Positions 9,680 to 18,934 of a stretch of 64,000 nucleotides of DNA are shown here, piece after piece. Source of the stretch: Echinicola shivajiensis (lineage in GTDB: Bacteria; Bacteroidota; Bacteroidia; Cytophagales; Cyclobacteriaceae). Below the pieces are notes generated by a model, which worked only from the letters and a program-made list of their open reading frames with translations, was not told where the DNA came from and did not search any database. Location: NCBI RefSeq assembly GCF_018642165.1, contig NZ_JAHHZM010000001.1:248001-312000 (forward strand), in the 5' to 3' direction. A program made the translations under genes and the position numbers. The first letter of the stretch is position 1, and every line of letters starts with the position of its first letter.

Positions 9680-9890
9680 TTAATGATTATTTATAGATTT
9701 AAAACAATAGGTATTTCCTGTAAAATCTGCTTTATAGAAGCCACTATGGGAAATTGCTGCTGAAGTGATCACAGGTTCTATTACATTTCTCTTCCAAAGT
9801 AGCCTCCCGGTATTTGAGTCCACCACGTAAATCTTCCCTTTCATAGCTCCAAAAATCAATTGATAGCGGACAAAAACCAGAAAGCTTGCA
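9680..9890 (-). pseudogene. C-terminal remnant of a PQQ-type beta-propeller protein
   Basis: The frame to 9680 encodes LIFGAMKGKIYVVDSNTG then RLLWKRN, a classic PQQ/WD-like blade, followed by a last strand pair ending TGNTYCFKSINNH. Only about one and a half blades remain. Upstream codons, open as far as a TTG at 9964, do not look like propeller sequence, and no second frame continues it. In this family the propeller is often fused to a calcineurin-like phosphoesterase. The stop lies only 11 bases before the next gene, as in an intact operon. I infer a deletion that removed most of a gene once placed between susD and the phosphodiesterase. Confidence 0.6.
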
Positions 9891-9992
9891 TGCAGCATGA
9901 CAATACAAATGATCAAGATCCAGAAACAAGTACATAGGAAAACTTCTTGGTAAACTGAGTACAAGAAGTTTTCCTTTATTTTTTATAATGAA

Positions 9993-11480
9993 CTATTTAA
10001 TTAGCCACATGACTTCATCCCTGCTGTCATTTTCTGAGCCGAATTGGTTTTTCAGTGCATTTCGATAATTCTCTTGGTTCCGGTCATTTTCTGAAGAAGG
10101 GTAAATCCATCGAACAGGTATTTGTTCCACATTATTCTCACTACTGAATTTATAGGTTGGAACCCCTGTTCTTCTTGTCATAAAGAAGGACTCCCAACCA
10201 GAGTTTTCAGCATAAGCGATATACATCTGCTCATGAATTCTTTCAAGCCCTTCCTCTCCACCAATATAGGGAGCCTTTTCCGCCACATAACTGGACGCTG
10301 CAGTTTCCTCTATACCATAGAATTGCATGGAGGCAACGACTCCCTCCTGGTAATGATCTGCCACACTTCCTGAAATCCAGCCCCTATGGACGGCCTCAGC
10401 CAAATTTAGTTCCTGCTCTGAATAACCGATCCAAATTGCCGCTTGTCCTGTGTAATTCCAGTATTTGGCTTCATTTGGAAAAGAAAAGTCTCCATCCAGT
10501 TTTTTGGAAGAATTTACAGTTCCATTAGCTGAGAAATCTGCTCCAGCATAGCTATTGAAATCAGCCCTAACTGCCAGCTCATTGCCTTGATTGGCATCCA
10601 AGGCATCCTGAGTTGGATCTGCCACAACCATCAATCTTGGATCTTCATAGGATTTTAACATTTCAATATAGGTATCCACATAAACAATTGCTGCCCGGTA
10701 CACGGCTTGGTCAGGATTATAAGATTGTCGGAAACCATCTTCATTCCTGTATTCCAGTTGGGCATTATCATTAATGCCGGTCAATAATGGATATTTATCT
10801 GGTTGAGAATATAAACGATTCATCCTTCCAGGGACATCCAGTTCGGGATCATCCGATTTTTTACTTAAGGTCATTAGAATCCTGACCGTATAGGCATTTA
10901 TGATTTTCTGCCAACTTTTAAGATTCCCTTTAAAATAAATATCCCCATCAATGCTAAGTCCAGGGTTGGCCTGGATAAAGGCCCCCAGTTCCAAATTTGC
11001 CTCATCCAACCATTCCAATGCCTGAATGTAAACTTGTTTTTGTGAGTCATAAGCAGGAGTTGGGTTTTCAGCTCCCATCATTGATTCACTTAATGGAATG
11101 TCCCCCATCCTTCGCGTCATTTCAACGTAGTAATATGCTCTAAAAAATTTTCCCAAAATCCCATAAACAGGTGCATTGGCTCTTTGGGCTTCTTCCTCCA
11201 TTTTGTCAATATTACGAATGGTTTCATAGGTAAATGAAGCCCTCCCAAATTGATAACTTGGAGCGGTGGCATTGTCTGTGGCTATCCACATATGGTATTG
11301 GGCAAATGAATAGGCATCTCCGGAAAAAGAAGATTGTGGCTCTGGTGTTAAGCTGGTAAATAGCAAACTTGGAGGTACAGTTAGCGGGTCATTGGGATTT
11401 TCCCTAAGTTCCTCGAAATCCAAGCAACCAGAATTAATCAAAACCAAAGCAAATACGAATATTTTCTGTAATAATTTCAT
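9993..11480 (-). CDS. SusD/RagB-like nutrient-binding lipoprotein, SusD_2 type (locus 2)
   Basis: This is a 495-residue lipoprotein with lipobox Cys19 (NSGC) followed by LDFEELRENPNDPL, the usual start of the SusD_2 (PF12771-like) branch. Helical TPR-like repeats follow (ILGKFFRAYYYVEMTRRMGDIPLSE). The C-terminal part carries EQELNLAEAVHRGWISGS and a final tract with EQIPVRWIYPSSENDRN, both typical of this branch. It is expected on the outer face as partner of the SusC next to it, with 12 bases between the genes. It is more distant from the locus 1 SusD than a recent duplication would be. Confidence 0.93.
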   Translation of the reverse strand: MKLLQKIFVFALVLINSGCLDFEELRENPNDPLTVPPSLLFTSLTPEPQSSFSGDAYSFAQYHMWIATDNATAPSYQFGRASFTYETIRNIDKMEEEAQRANAPVYGILGKFFRAYYYVEMTRRMGDIPLSESMMGAENPTPAYDSQKQVYIQALEWLDEANLELGAFIQANPGLSIDGDIYFKGNLKSWQKIINAYTVRILMTLSKKSDDPELDVPGRMNRLYSQPDKYPLLTGINDNAQLEYRNEDGFRQSYNPDQAVYRAAIVYVDTYIEMLKSYEDPRLMVVADPTQDALDANQGNELAVRADFNSYAGADFSANGTVNSSKKLDGDFSFPNEAKYWNYTGQAAIWIGYSEQELNLAEAVHRGWISGSVADHYQEGVVASMQFYGIEETAASSYVAEKAPYIGGEEGLERIHEQMYIAYAENSGWESFFMTRRTGVPTYKFSSENNVEQIPVRWIYPSSENDRNQENYRNALKNQFGSENDSRDEVMWLIK

Positions 11481-11492
11481 GGTTGTAAAATG

Positions 11493-14400
11493 TTAGAACT
11501 GAAGATTGAAGTTGAAACCGTAGGTTCTTTGAGAAGGCATTTGGAGGTTGGTGTCTCCCGTACTTACGGTGTAAGTATCCAGGTCTCCATAGGTATCGTC
11601 CTTGGTCCAATAAAGTAGATTTCTGCCTACAAAGGAAATAGAGGCTTGGTTAAAGAAAGTGCTTTCTATAATAGATGAGGGTAGGTTGTACGATATTACA
11701 ACTTCTCTTAGTTTCACAAATGTTTTATCAATGATTACATTTTGCCAAGCAGCTTTATAGTTGATGGCCCATGATTGATAATCAACCATATAGTCATTTG
11801 GTGCATATTCCCTTGTGTCGGAAATGATGTTTCCCTCAGGATCATAGGCCACTTCACCTCCTACCACTTTTACTCCTGGGATAAGCATGGTCTTGGCATC
11901 GGTCCCATTTACATAAGCAATATTGGACAATTCCCTCTCTGGATGAACAGCATCCGGGTGAGAACCAGACCTCCAAAGATCCCTTTCGTAACGGTCATAG
12001 CTGACGCCACCAAAACGTCCGTCAATAAGAAAACTAAGGTTGAAATCCTTGTACTGAAATGAATTCTGTAAACTTAAGGTAAAGTTCGGCTGTGTGCTTC
12101 CTTGATTTACTGCAAAATCAGTCCTTTTTGGAAGCCCACTTGGTAAGATGATTAGCTGCCCATCTGGAGATTCTTCCCAAGAGGAGTACCAGTAATCATA
12201 AAGTCGGTCTCCAATATTGGTTCTCCCTTCATTTGTTTGAGGGGTTCCATCTGGTAAAGGAGGTAAAGAACTTAAGTAGTCTGTGTACTTTCCATAATTA
12301 ACAATGGCATTCCACTGCAGGTTTTTCGTTTGAATCGGCATAAAATTAACCGAGAAATCCATTCCCTTTCTTTCTGTTTTCCTACCATTTTCCCTAATGC
12401 CATCCCAACCAGAGGCTGTGGAGAATGGCTGTGTAAAGATCTGAGGTCCATACTCATTTTTAAAAATTGAGAAATCTATTCCGATTTTGTTATTGAACAA
12501 TTTTGATTCAAAACCATATTCCAATGAATTGGTAAACGAGGGTGATAGGTTGGGATTTTCAATGATCCCTGGGTAACTAGCGGTTGGTTCATTTCTCCAT
12601 CTACCTCCAGTGGAATAGGAGTTGGCAGCAGTATAAATGGCCATATCCCCTCCAACTCGAGCATAAGCAGATCTCAATTTGAAATAATCAATTGGTTTAG
12701 GCATATTAAACACCTCATTCAATACGGTACTGAAGGTAACTGAAGGATAGAAAAATGTATCATTGAGTTCAGGAAGAGTTGAGGATTTATCCAAACGTCC
12801 GGTAAAACCTAGATAGACCATATCTTCATAAGCCAAATCCAACGAAGCATAGGCACTGTAGACCCCTTTATACTCTTTCCTACTACTTGGAGTGACCCTA
12901 TCAACTGAATTGCTTAATTTAAACACTTCAGGGACAATTAACTGAGTGGTAGAAGCACTTTCGGTTTCATTTCTATAATACCTTTGATTTCCACCCAGTG
13001 AAGCATCCAGCCCAATTTTATTAGCAAAATAGTCTTTATAGGTAATCAAAAAATCAGTATTATTCTCGAAATATCTTGTTGCATTATATCTAAACCTTCC
13101 ACCCCTATCAGGTATATCATAATCATAAATATCCATCGAAATCTCTTCGTTATCAGTCAGCGAAAAAGTATTCAAAGTGGACCTGATATACGCACTTACC
13201 TTATTACTGATTTTATAATTTAACTTTAGATAGGTCAATACATCATGCTTCGTCCATGGTTTTTTCCAGGAATGAGCCAGTGCATATGGGTTATTATACC
13301 TCCAGTTCTCTACAAAATACTGTTGAATTCCCTCTTTTCCAGGCACCCAATAATCTTCTATATCTCTTATATCAAAATGGGCTCCTCCCCACACAGATAA
13401 CAAATAAATCGGAGAACCAGGACCATAGGTACCACGAATACGGTTATTTGAATATTGATAATTATATTGAAGAGAACCATCCAAATTAAATTTATCTGAT
13501 AGAACTAAATTACCCCTCAGACGAGTGGTATTGATATCCAGCTTTTGCCCAGGGGTAGAAGCCTTGGAATATTTGTAAGTATTGGAAATCACAAAACTTC
13601 CTTGATCTGTATTGGTTTGAATGGAAAGGTTGTTTGAGGAGACTATACCCGTTTCCATAAAATTCTTAAGGTTATCTTCTCCCCTAGAAATCCAAGGGGT
13701 AGGAATTCTTTCTCCCGTTTCTGCGTCTATTGGTGAATCAAATTGTTTAATTAGCCTACCATCAAATCTTGGTCCCCATATGGAGTAATCATAATCGTTG
13801 ATGCCTCCACTTCCTGCTGCACCAGTTCCGAATTCATACCTCCCCGTATTACCTGGGCCATACTCTGTTTGGGCATGGGGAATTCTCAAAAATCCAGTTT
13901 GGAATGTAGTAGAACTATTGAAAGAAATCGTAGTTCCTTTTGCTAGGCTTTTCCCAGACTTTAACGTAATCTGGATTGCTCCATTAGCTCCTAAAGAACC
14001 ATAAAGAGCTGATGCTGACGCTGCTTTTAGGACAGAAATATTTTCAATATCATCCGCACTAATATTCCAAAAATCATTGCTTGGTTGAGGCACACCATCA
14101 ACTACTACCAAAGGTTTACTACCTCTTAAATATAGTTGTGGATCAGAAAAAAAATCGGAACCATTACTTGTTACAATTAAACCTGCTACCTTTCCTGATA
14201 GCGACTCCACAACATTCGGAGTAACTGCCTTCTGTAGGGACTCCCCTTTTACCTCCTGAACAGCATAGCCAACTTTAGATCGATCTTTTTCGATTCCGAG
14301 AGCAGTCACTACAACCTCCTCAAGTCCTTTTGTGTCTGGAACCAGTTTAACATCAATAATTGACTTATTTTCTACCGATATAGACTGCTTCTGGTACCCC

Positions 14401-14975
14401 AGAAAACTAAATATCAGGGTAGCCGCTTCATCCACCATTAAGGTGAAGTTACCATCCACATCGGTAATCGTTCCATTTGTAGTTCCCTGCTCCTGAATAG
14501 TTACGCCAGGCATTGGTGCACCAAATTCATCTGTTACGCTACCCTTTATAGATTTAAAGAGATTTTCAGTTGAGATCTCTTCCTCAACAGGCCTGTTTTG
14601 GTTGTTTTTCTTATAAACATGGATATTATCTCCTGTCCTTTGAAATTTCAAATTACTCTGGGAAGATATAGACTCCAATAGTTCCCCAATGGAGTAGGCC
14701 CCCTGAATTGAGAACAATTTCTTTTTGTTAACAACTGAAGAATGGTATGAAAACTTAAACTCAGAGTGTGATTCTATATAGTCAAATACACGCTCTATTT
14801 GGGATTCATCAAAATTAACCTTTATGTTAATTTCATAAATACTCTTCTCCTGTGCCTTAGAATCTGCTCCTAATAATAAAGAAGCGCTTGCAGTTTGAAT
14901 GGCAAAGATTAATACAAAGAATCTAGACATCCTCTTTAACTCCCGTAAGAGTTGATTAGGTAAATGATTTTTCAT
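11493..14975 (-). CDS. SusC/RagA TonB-linked outer-membrane transporter with STN domain (locus 2)
   Basis: This is a 1160-residue TonB-dependent channel. The ATG at 14975 begins MKNHLPNQLLRELKRMSRFF, with a signal peptide ending DSKAQ. Order: STN domain (about 50-125; FKFSYHSSVVNKKKLFSIQG), carboxypeptidase-like regulatory domain (IKGSVTDEFGAPMPGVTIQE), plug with ASALYGSLGANGAI, and a large barrel ending TYGFNFNLQF. The STN domain predicts signalling to the FecR encoded upstream. It pairs with the SusD 12 bases downstream. The unusual SLGANGAIQITLKSG in place of the common ARAANGVI is a normal variant of the branch that pairs with SusD_2 proteins. Confidence 0.95.
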   Translation of the reverse strand: MKNHLPNQLLRELKRMSRFFVLIFAIQTASASLLLGADSKAQEKSIYEINIKVNFDESQIERVFDYIESHSEFKFSYHSSVVNKKKLFSIQGAYSIGELLESISSQSNLKFQRTGDNIHVYKKNNQNRPVEEEISTENLFKSIKGSVTDEFGAPMPGVTIQEQGTTNGTITDVDGNFTLMVDEAATLIFSFLGYQKQSISVENKSIIDVKLVPDTKGLEEVVVTALGIEKDRSKVGYAVQEVKGESLQKAVTPNVVESLSGKVAGLIVTSNGSDFFSDPQLYLRGSKPLVVVDGVPQPSNDFWNISADDIENISVLKAASASALYGSLGANGAIQITLKSGKSLAKGTTISFNSSTTFQTGFLRIPHAQTEYGPGNTGRYEFGTGAAGSGGINDYDYSIWGPRFDGRLIKQFDSPIDAETGERIPTPWISRGEDNLKNFMETGIVSSNNLSIQTNTDQGSFVISNTYKYSKASTPGQKLDINTTRLRGNLVLSDKFNLDGSLQYNYQYSNNRIRGTYGPGSPIYLLSVWGGAHFDIRDIEDYWVPGKEGIQQYFVENWRYNNPYALAHSWKKPWTKHDVLTYLKLNYKISNKVSAYIRSTLNTFSLTDNEEISMDIYDYDIPDRGGRFRYNATRYFENNTDFLITYKDYFANKIGLDASLGGNQRYYRNETESASTTQLIVPEVFKLSNSVDRVTPSSRKEYKGVYSAYASLDLAYEDMVYLGFTGRLDKSSTLPELNDTFFYPSVTFSTVLNEVFNMPKPIDYFKLRSAYARVGGDMAIYTAANSYSTGGRWRNEPTASYPGIIENPNLSPSFTNSLEYGFESKLFNNKIGIDFSIFKNEYGPQIFTQPFSTASGWDGIRENGRKTERKGMDFSVNFMPIQTKNLQWNAIVNYGKYTDYLSSLPPLPDGTPQTNEGRTNIGDRLYDYWYSSWEESPDGQLIILPSGLPKRTDFAVNQGSTQPNFTLSLQNSFQYKDFNLSFLIDGRFGGVSYDRYERDLWRSGSHPDAVHPERELSNIAYVNGTDAKTMLIPGVKVVGGEVAYDPEGNIISDTREYAPNDYMVDYQSWAINYKAAWQNVIIDKTFVKLREVVISYNLPSSIIESTFFNQASISFVGRNLLYWTKDDTYGDLDTYTVSTGDTNLQMPSQRTYGFNFNLQF

Positions 14976-15063
14976 TAATTTTGGGTATTAAGTTTTATAC
15001 TTGATTTTAACCAGAATTATCACTTCTGTCGCCAAACTGAATTTTGATGATTCTGGTGGATTT

Positions 15064-15095
15064 GACAGGGAATTTCTTATTCCCTGTCTTTTTTT
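15064..15095. promoter_or_regulatory. Hairpin in the fecR-susC intergenic region, locus 2
   Basis: GACAGGGAA pairs with TTCCCTGTC (15064-15088, loop about 7), followed by seven T on the plus strand. It would be a terminator for plus-strand transcripts, yet the genes on both sides are minus-strand. On the minus strand there is no following T-run. Its position matches the hairpin at 5777-5804 in locus 1. Either an mRNA-processing element or a block to antisense transcription is possible. Confidence 0.55.
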
Positions 15096-15125
15096 AACTT
15101 GAATCGAATAAACTGTCCATCATTT

Positions 15126-16142
15126 TTATTTATATAATCTAACTTTATTTTCATTTATTGAATAGTTCAGGCCCATAGTAAAACAGATTCCCTTTATGGT
15201 CTTTTCAAATGAAGCATTTTTGTAGCTACCAGTGTAAGTTCCTTTAAGGATTTCTTTATCCGAAATTTCAATTTTCACTCCATACCATCTTTCCAGTTCT
15301 TTAAAAACCAAGTCTATTGGTAAGTGATCAAACTGTAATTCACCGTTTTTCCATCCTAGCTCCTTACTTTTTGAAAATTGCATAACCATTAAATCTTTGT
15401 CTTTTGTACTGAAAACCCCTTTTTGCGTGGGCATTAATAGAGCCTGGTTACCATAATCATCAGACACCGATACCTTTCCACTTACTACTGCTATAGACCT
15501 CTGCTCATCCTCAGGAAATGCTTTAATATTAAATGAAGTACCTAGAACCTTTGTAATTACTTCACCCGTTTGTACCGCAAAAGGATGTTTTTCATCACAA
15601 GCAACATCAAAAAATGCTTCACCCTTAAGTACTATAAACCTATTTTCCTCAAACGGCAGATTATATATAATTTCACTACCCGAATTCATTAGAACTTTTG
15701 AACCATCAGGTAATGTAAAAGTCAACCTTTGTCCATATAATGTGGATTTTCGTACGGTTTCTATGGAGGGCTTTATCAAATTTTCCTCTTCCATATTGAG
15801 GAAAAATATTAATCCCAAGGCCACAAAAAAAATAACTGAAGCTGCAACCAATATACTCTGCCAACTGGGTCTCTTATCATGATCAATATTATTTTTTTTA
15901 TTACTATATCTAATAATATTATTTAACAATAGATCATAATCACTTTGAGGCATTTCCTCATCCACTTCATATTTGGTAGTAGAAATAATTTTTCTTGCAT
16001 ATTCTACATCCCTTGTTCTATTCGGATTCGCACTTAGCCATTTTCCCCAATAATAATTGGATTCATTCGTAGGTGAGGTCACCCACTGGATAAATTGCTC
16101 GTTGCTAATTAAATCTAATATTTCAGGATTCCTTTCTTCCAT
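15126..16142 (-). CDS. FecR-family anti-sigma factor (locus 2)
   Basis: This is a 338-residue single-pass membrane protein. The cytoplasmic N-terminus carries the block ISNEQFIQWVTSPTNESNYY onward, a pattern shared with the locus 1 FecR (LTDEFFVKWVKSPDEDTEHF). The membrane helix is near 95-116 (ILVAASVIFFVALGLIFFL). The FecR core has LTFTLPDGSKVLMNSGSEI and LKGEAFFDVACDEKHPF. The DUF4974-type C-terminus has LPIDLVFKELERWYGVKIE. It would restrain the sigma factor encoded 167 bases upstream and relay the SusC signal. Confidence 0.93.
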   Translation of the reverse strand: MEERNPEILDLISNEQFIQWVTSPTNESNYYWGKWLSANPNRTRDVEYARKIISTTKYEVDEEMPQSDYDLLLNNIIRYSNKKNNIDHDKRPSWQSILVAASVIFFVALGLIFFLNMEEENLIKPSIETVRKSTLYGQRLTFTLPDGSKVLMNSGSEIIYNLPFEENRFIVLKGEAFFDVACDEKHPFAVQTGEVITKVLGTSFNIKAFPEDEQRSIAVVSGKVSVSDDYGNQALLMPTQKGVFSTKDKDLMVMQFSKSKELGWKNGELQFDHLPIDLVFKELERWYGVKIEISDKEILKGTYTGSYKNASFEKTIKGICFTMGLNYSINENKVRLYK

Positions 16143-16309
16143 CTCTAAATTTCAGTGAAGCCACTTTAATACTACAGAGAAGAATTATTGGAAAATGTAC
16201 ATAGCTAAATTAAAAAATTATGCTATTTTTAAATTAAACAAAAAAAACACAACATACTTAAAAAAAATGGCTAAAAAAATATAAATTCCATAATCACCTT
16301 TCCGCAACA

Positions 16310-17002
16310 TTAAACACCGCCACATAAGGACAATAAAATGGATAACAGCTGTTTTTTATGAGGACCCAATTCTTTTTGAAGCGAATCCAAGGATCTATAG
16401 GCTAAAGCCCTAGCAGAACGAACTTTAATTCCCATCACTCCAGCAATATCCTGATATGACAGGCCTTCATAAAAATAGAGTAAGATAATTTCTCTCTGAT
16501 TAACAGGGAGATTTTTAAGCGCCTGCTTTATCAATCCAAGATCCAGGTCATCTACAGTAGTGGATATGGACCGATTATCTTGTTCGAGATGAAGAGAAAA
16601 GCCTTCATTTTCAAATCGGATTTTCTCTTCCTTCTTTATTCCTTTCAGGATTTTTCTTTTTAAAGAGACAAACAAATAGCCTTTAATTGAATCAACCTTT
16701 GATAATTTGGATCTTCTGTCTATCAACTCATAAAAAAGCTCTTGAATACAATCTCTTATATATTCATTTCTAGAAGTGAACTGTCTTGCATACCTGAATA
16801 GAATATTAGCATAATTTCTATATATATATATTAAACTGTCTTCGTCCCCATTGATAAACGATTCCCAAATTAATCTTTCATTCTGTTCATTATTTCTACT
16901 CAAGCTACTGCCCCCTCCTATACAAAAATCAAATTCAAATTTTTCGGATCTTAATTTTTCTACCTTCTCTTCTCTATTTAACATCACATATTTTTTTAAC
17001 AT
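16310..17002 (-). CDS. RNA polymerase ECF sigma-70 factor (locus 2)
   Basis: This is a 230-residue ECF sigma factor. Region 2 starts near residue 45 (FINGDEDSLIYIYRNYANIL) and contains YIRDCIQELFYELIDRR. Region 4 is LKNLPVNQREIILLYFYEG then LSYQDIAGVMGIKVRSARAL. The ATG at 17002 gives an extra N-terminal segment compared with locus 1, and ATG at 16984 (MLNREEK) is equally possible. It is transcribed divergently from the membrane AraC regulator, with a 292-base AT-rich gap that must hold both promoters. It likely controls the locus 2 susCD genes. Confidence 0.92.
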   Translation of the reverse strand: MLKKYVMLNREEKVEKLRSEKFEFDFCIGGGSSLSRNNEQNERLIWESFINGDEDSLIYIYRNYANILFRYARQFTSRNEYIRDCIQELFYELIDRRSKLSKVDSIKGYLFVSLKRKILKGIKKEEKIRFENEGFSLHLEQDNRSISTTVDDLDLGLIKQALKNLPVNQREIILLYFYEGLSYQDIAGVMGIKVRSARALAYRSLDSLQKELGPHKKQLLSILLSLCGGV

Positions 17003-17294
17003 TACTTCAGAATAACAAAAAATCTCTATTCAAATAATAATGAAAAATAAATAAACTAATTAAACACGTAAAAACGAAATAAAAACCTTCATTTTATTTT
17101 GTTTTTACTATTTATGTAACAATAAATTTACGTAAATTTACACTTTATTTACTTTTTAATAATTATAGTTAGAGAAATCTTAAAATTTGAATCAAATGAT
17201 CAACTTCCAAATTTCACTGTACCTATTTGGGTACTATTTGTATAATTTGACTTACTTTCTAGCTTAGAAATAATTAATTACTACCATTACTCTT

Positions 17295-18728
17295 ATGTCA
17301 TTTCGCCAATTTCTACTTTTGATTCCACTACTATATTCTTGTATTTCAAATGAAAGGCAGGATATAATATTTGATGATTTTGAAGATGGGAAATTTCTAA
17401 AATGGGATAAGCAAGGTGAAGCCTTTCTGGAAGCAACGAATGTTGACTCCCTACAGCTTAACATTGTTAATGCCAATGGAAAATTTGTAGCCTACTCAAG
17501 GTTTAGTGGTAGCGGAGAAAGTCATGACCAAGGAAAATTGGTATCTGAAAAGTTTATAATCAATAGAAATTTCATCAGTTTTTTGATTGCAGGCCAAGAA
17601 CACTCAAACAGATCCTGTATTAACCTGATCATTGATAATAAGATTGAGAGAAGCGCAACAGGAAAAAATGACCTTCAATTAAGACCAGAAATTTGGGATG
17701 TAAAAGAGTTTGAAGGCAAGGAAGCCTATTTGGAAATTGTGGATGCTATGGCCAATACTTCTGATAATCCTTCAGTAGCTAGGGTAATAGTCGATCATAT
17801 AGTTTTCAGTGATAATAAATATGATCGAGAGGCTATTTTTGAAGATTTTGAAAGCGGAACCTATAATAATTGGACAGTTGAAGGAGATGCCTTCTCCGTT
17901 CCCCGTAATAGGACAAACGTATATTATCCAATTTCCGCAGATGGTTTTAAAGGTAATTACTTTGCTTTTAGCTTTGGAGAAAACCATGACAAAAAAACGG
18001 GGAAACTTACTTCCAAAACCTTTATAATCAATCATGATTTTATAAAATTCCTTATTGGAGGAGGAAACCATAAAGCTGAGACCTGCATTAATCTAGTCAT
18101 AAACAATCAAGTTGTCTATACTTCGGAAGGACAAAATGATGGAAATATGAGGACAGAGATTTGGGATGTAGAAAAGTATAAAGGGCAAAAAGCATTTTTT
18201 GAGATTATAGATAACCATTCAGGAAGTTGGGGGCATATAATGGTAGATCATATTGTATTCTATAATCAAGCCCCTTATAAAAAGTATTTAAGTTGGCTAC
18301 TGATTTTTATCGTGCTCATCCTTTCCGGATTCTTCTTTGTAAAACATAAACGTAAAAGCCCTACTCCCTCTAACTTGATCAGCGAAGAAGAAATCAACGA
18401 ATTGGAAAGTATCAAAAACAAAATCAAGGAAGAAAAAAACTATATCAAGCAGTATTATAATATTGAAAGATTAGCCAGTGAAATTGGCAAAGATGAAAAT
18501 GAAATCAATGCTCTTTTTGAGAAGATTGAAAGCTCCAGTTTTTCTAATTATATAAACCACCTCCGTGTGGAAGAATTTAAACAAAGGATCCAAGATCCTA
18601 CAAACAATGCATATACCATGCTGTCCATTGCGCAAGATTGTGGCTTTAGTTCCAAAACATCATTCTATAGAATATTTAAGGCCCATACCAATATGACTCC
18701 TTCTGAATACAGGAATGAAATATCCTAA
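17295..18728 (+). CDS. Membrane-anchored AraC-family regulator with duplicated carbohydrate-binding-like sensor domain
   Basis: This is a 477-residue protein. The N-terminal signal/lipobox-like stretch has Cys16 (LLLIPLLYSC). Two similar beta-rich domains follow, about 25-165 and 172-325. Both begin with FEDFE/FDDFEDG.. W..G.AF and share GKL.S..FIIN..FI.FLI.G, TCINL/SCINL..DN, EIWDV and a final VDHIVF. They resemble the non-catalytic beta-sandwich found beside fructan and other glycoside hydrolases. One membrane helix lies near 336-353 (WLLIFIVLILSGFFFV). A coiled segment leads to an AraC-type double helix-turn-helix at about 410-477 (TMLSIAQDCGFSSKTSFYRI). I infer direct sensing of a sugar outside the inner membrane and control of the glycosidase genes downstream, with no kinase step. 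Confidence 0.85.
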   Translation: MSFRQFLLLIPLLYSCISNERQDIIFDDFEDGKFLKWDKQGEAFLEATNVDSLQLNIVNANGKFVAYSRFSGSGESHDQGKLVSEKFIINRNFISFLIAGQEHSNRSCINLIIDNKIERSATGKNDLQLRPEIWDVKEFEGKEAYLEIVDAMANTSDNPSVARVIVDHIVFSDNKYDREAIFEDFESGTYNNWTVEGDAFSVPRNRTNVYYPISADGFKGNYFAFSFGENHDKKTGKLTSKTFIINHDFIKFLIGGGNHKAETCINLVINNQVVYTSEGQNDGNMRTEIWDVEKYKGQKAFFEIIDNHSGSWGHIMVDHIVFYNQAPYKKYLSWLLIFIVLILSGFFFVKHKRKSPTPSNLISEEEINELESIKNKIKEEKNYIKQYYNIERLASEIGKDENEINALFEKIESSSFSNYINHLRVEEFKQRIQDPTNNAYTMLSIAQDCGFSSKTSFYRIFKAHTNMTPSEYRNEIS

Positions 18729-18833
18729 AGGGAAAAAAATCTATTAGAATTAATGCCTTAAGCTTAATACCAGCATTCATAATCAGCATCATATTCCTAA
18801 TCCAAAATTCATCAAACATAGTCTTTTAAGCCC

Positions 18834-18862
18834 TTGGGACGTCCCAAAACCCATATTGGGAC
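18834..18862 (+). promoter_or_regulatory. Candidate operator: TTGGGAC repeats upstream of the GH116 operon
   Basis: TTGGGAC occurs at 18834-18840 and again at 18856-18862, a direct repeat with a 22-base period. The first copy also forms the perfect 14-base palindrome TTGGGACGTCCCAA at 18834-18847. The site lies 73 bases before the GH116 start and just after the AraC regulator gene. AraC proteins commonly bind direct repeats two helical turns apart, so binding by the product of 17295-18728 is a reasonable inference. Confidence 0.45.
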
Positions 18863-18934
18863 ATCTTTTTCTTCTTTAGAGCCATTTGAGTTTTACGATG
18901 TGACTAAATTGAACACATCATAAAATCCAAATTC

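Noticed and set aside
9744-9935. 63-codon minus-strand ORF overlapping the PQQ remnant
   Set aside because: It is in another frame and lacks propeller sequence; the remnant frame explains the region.
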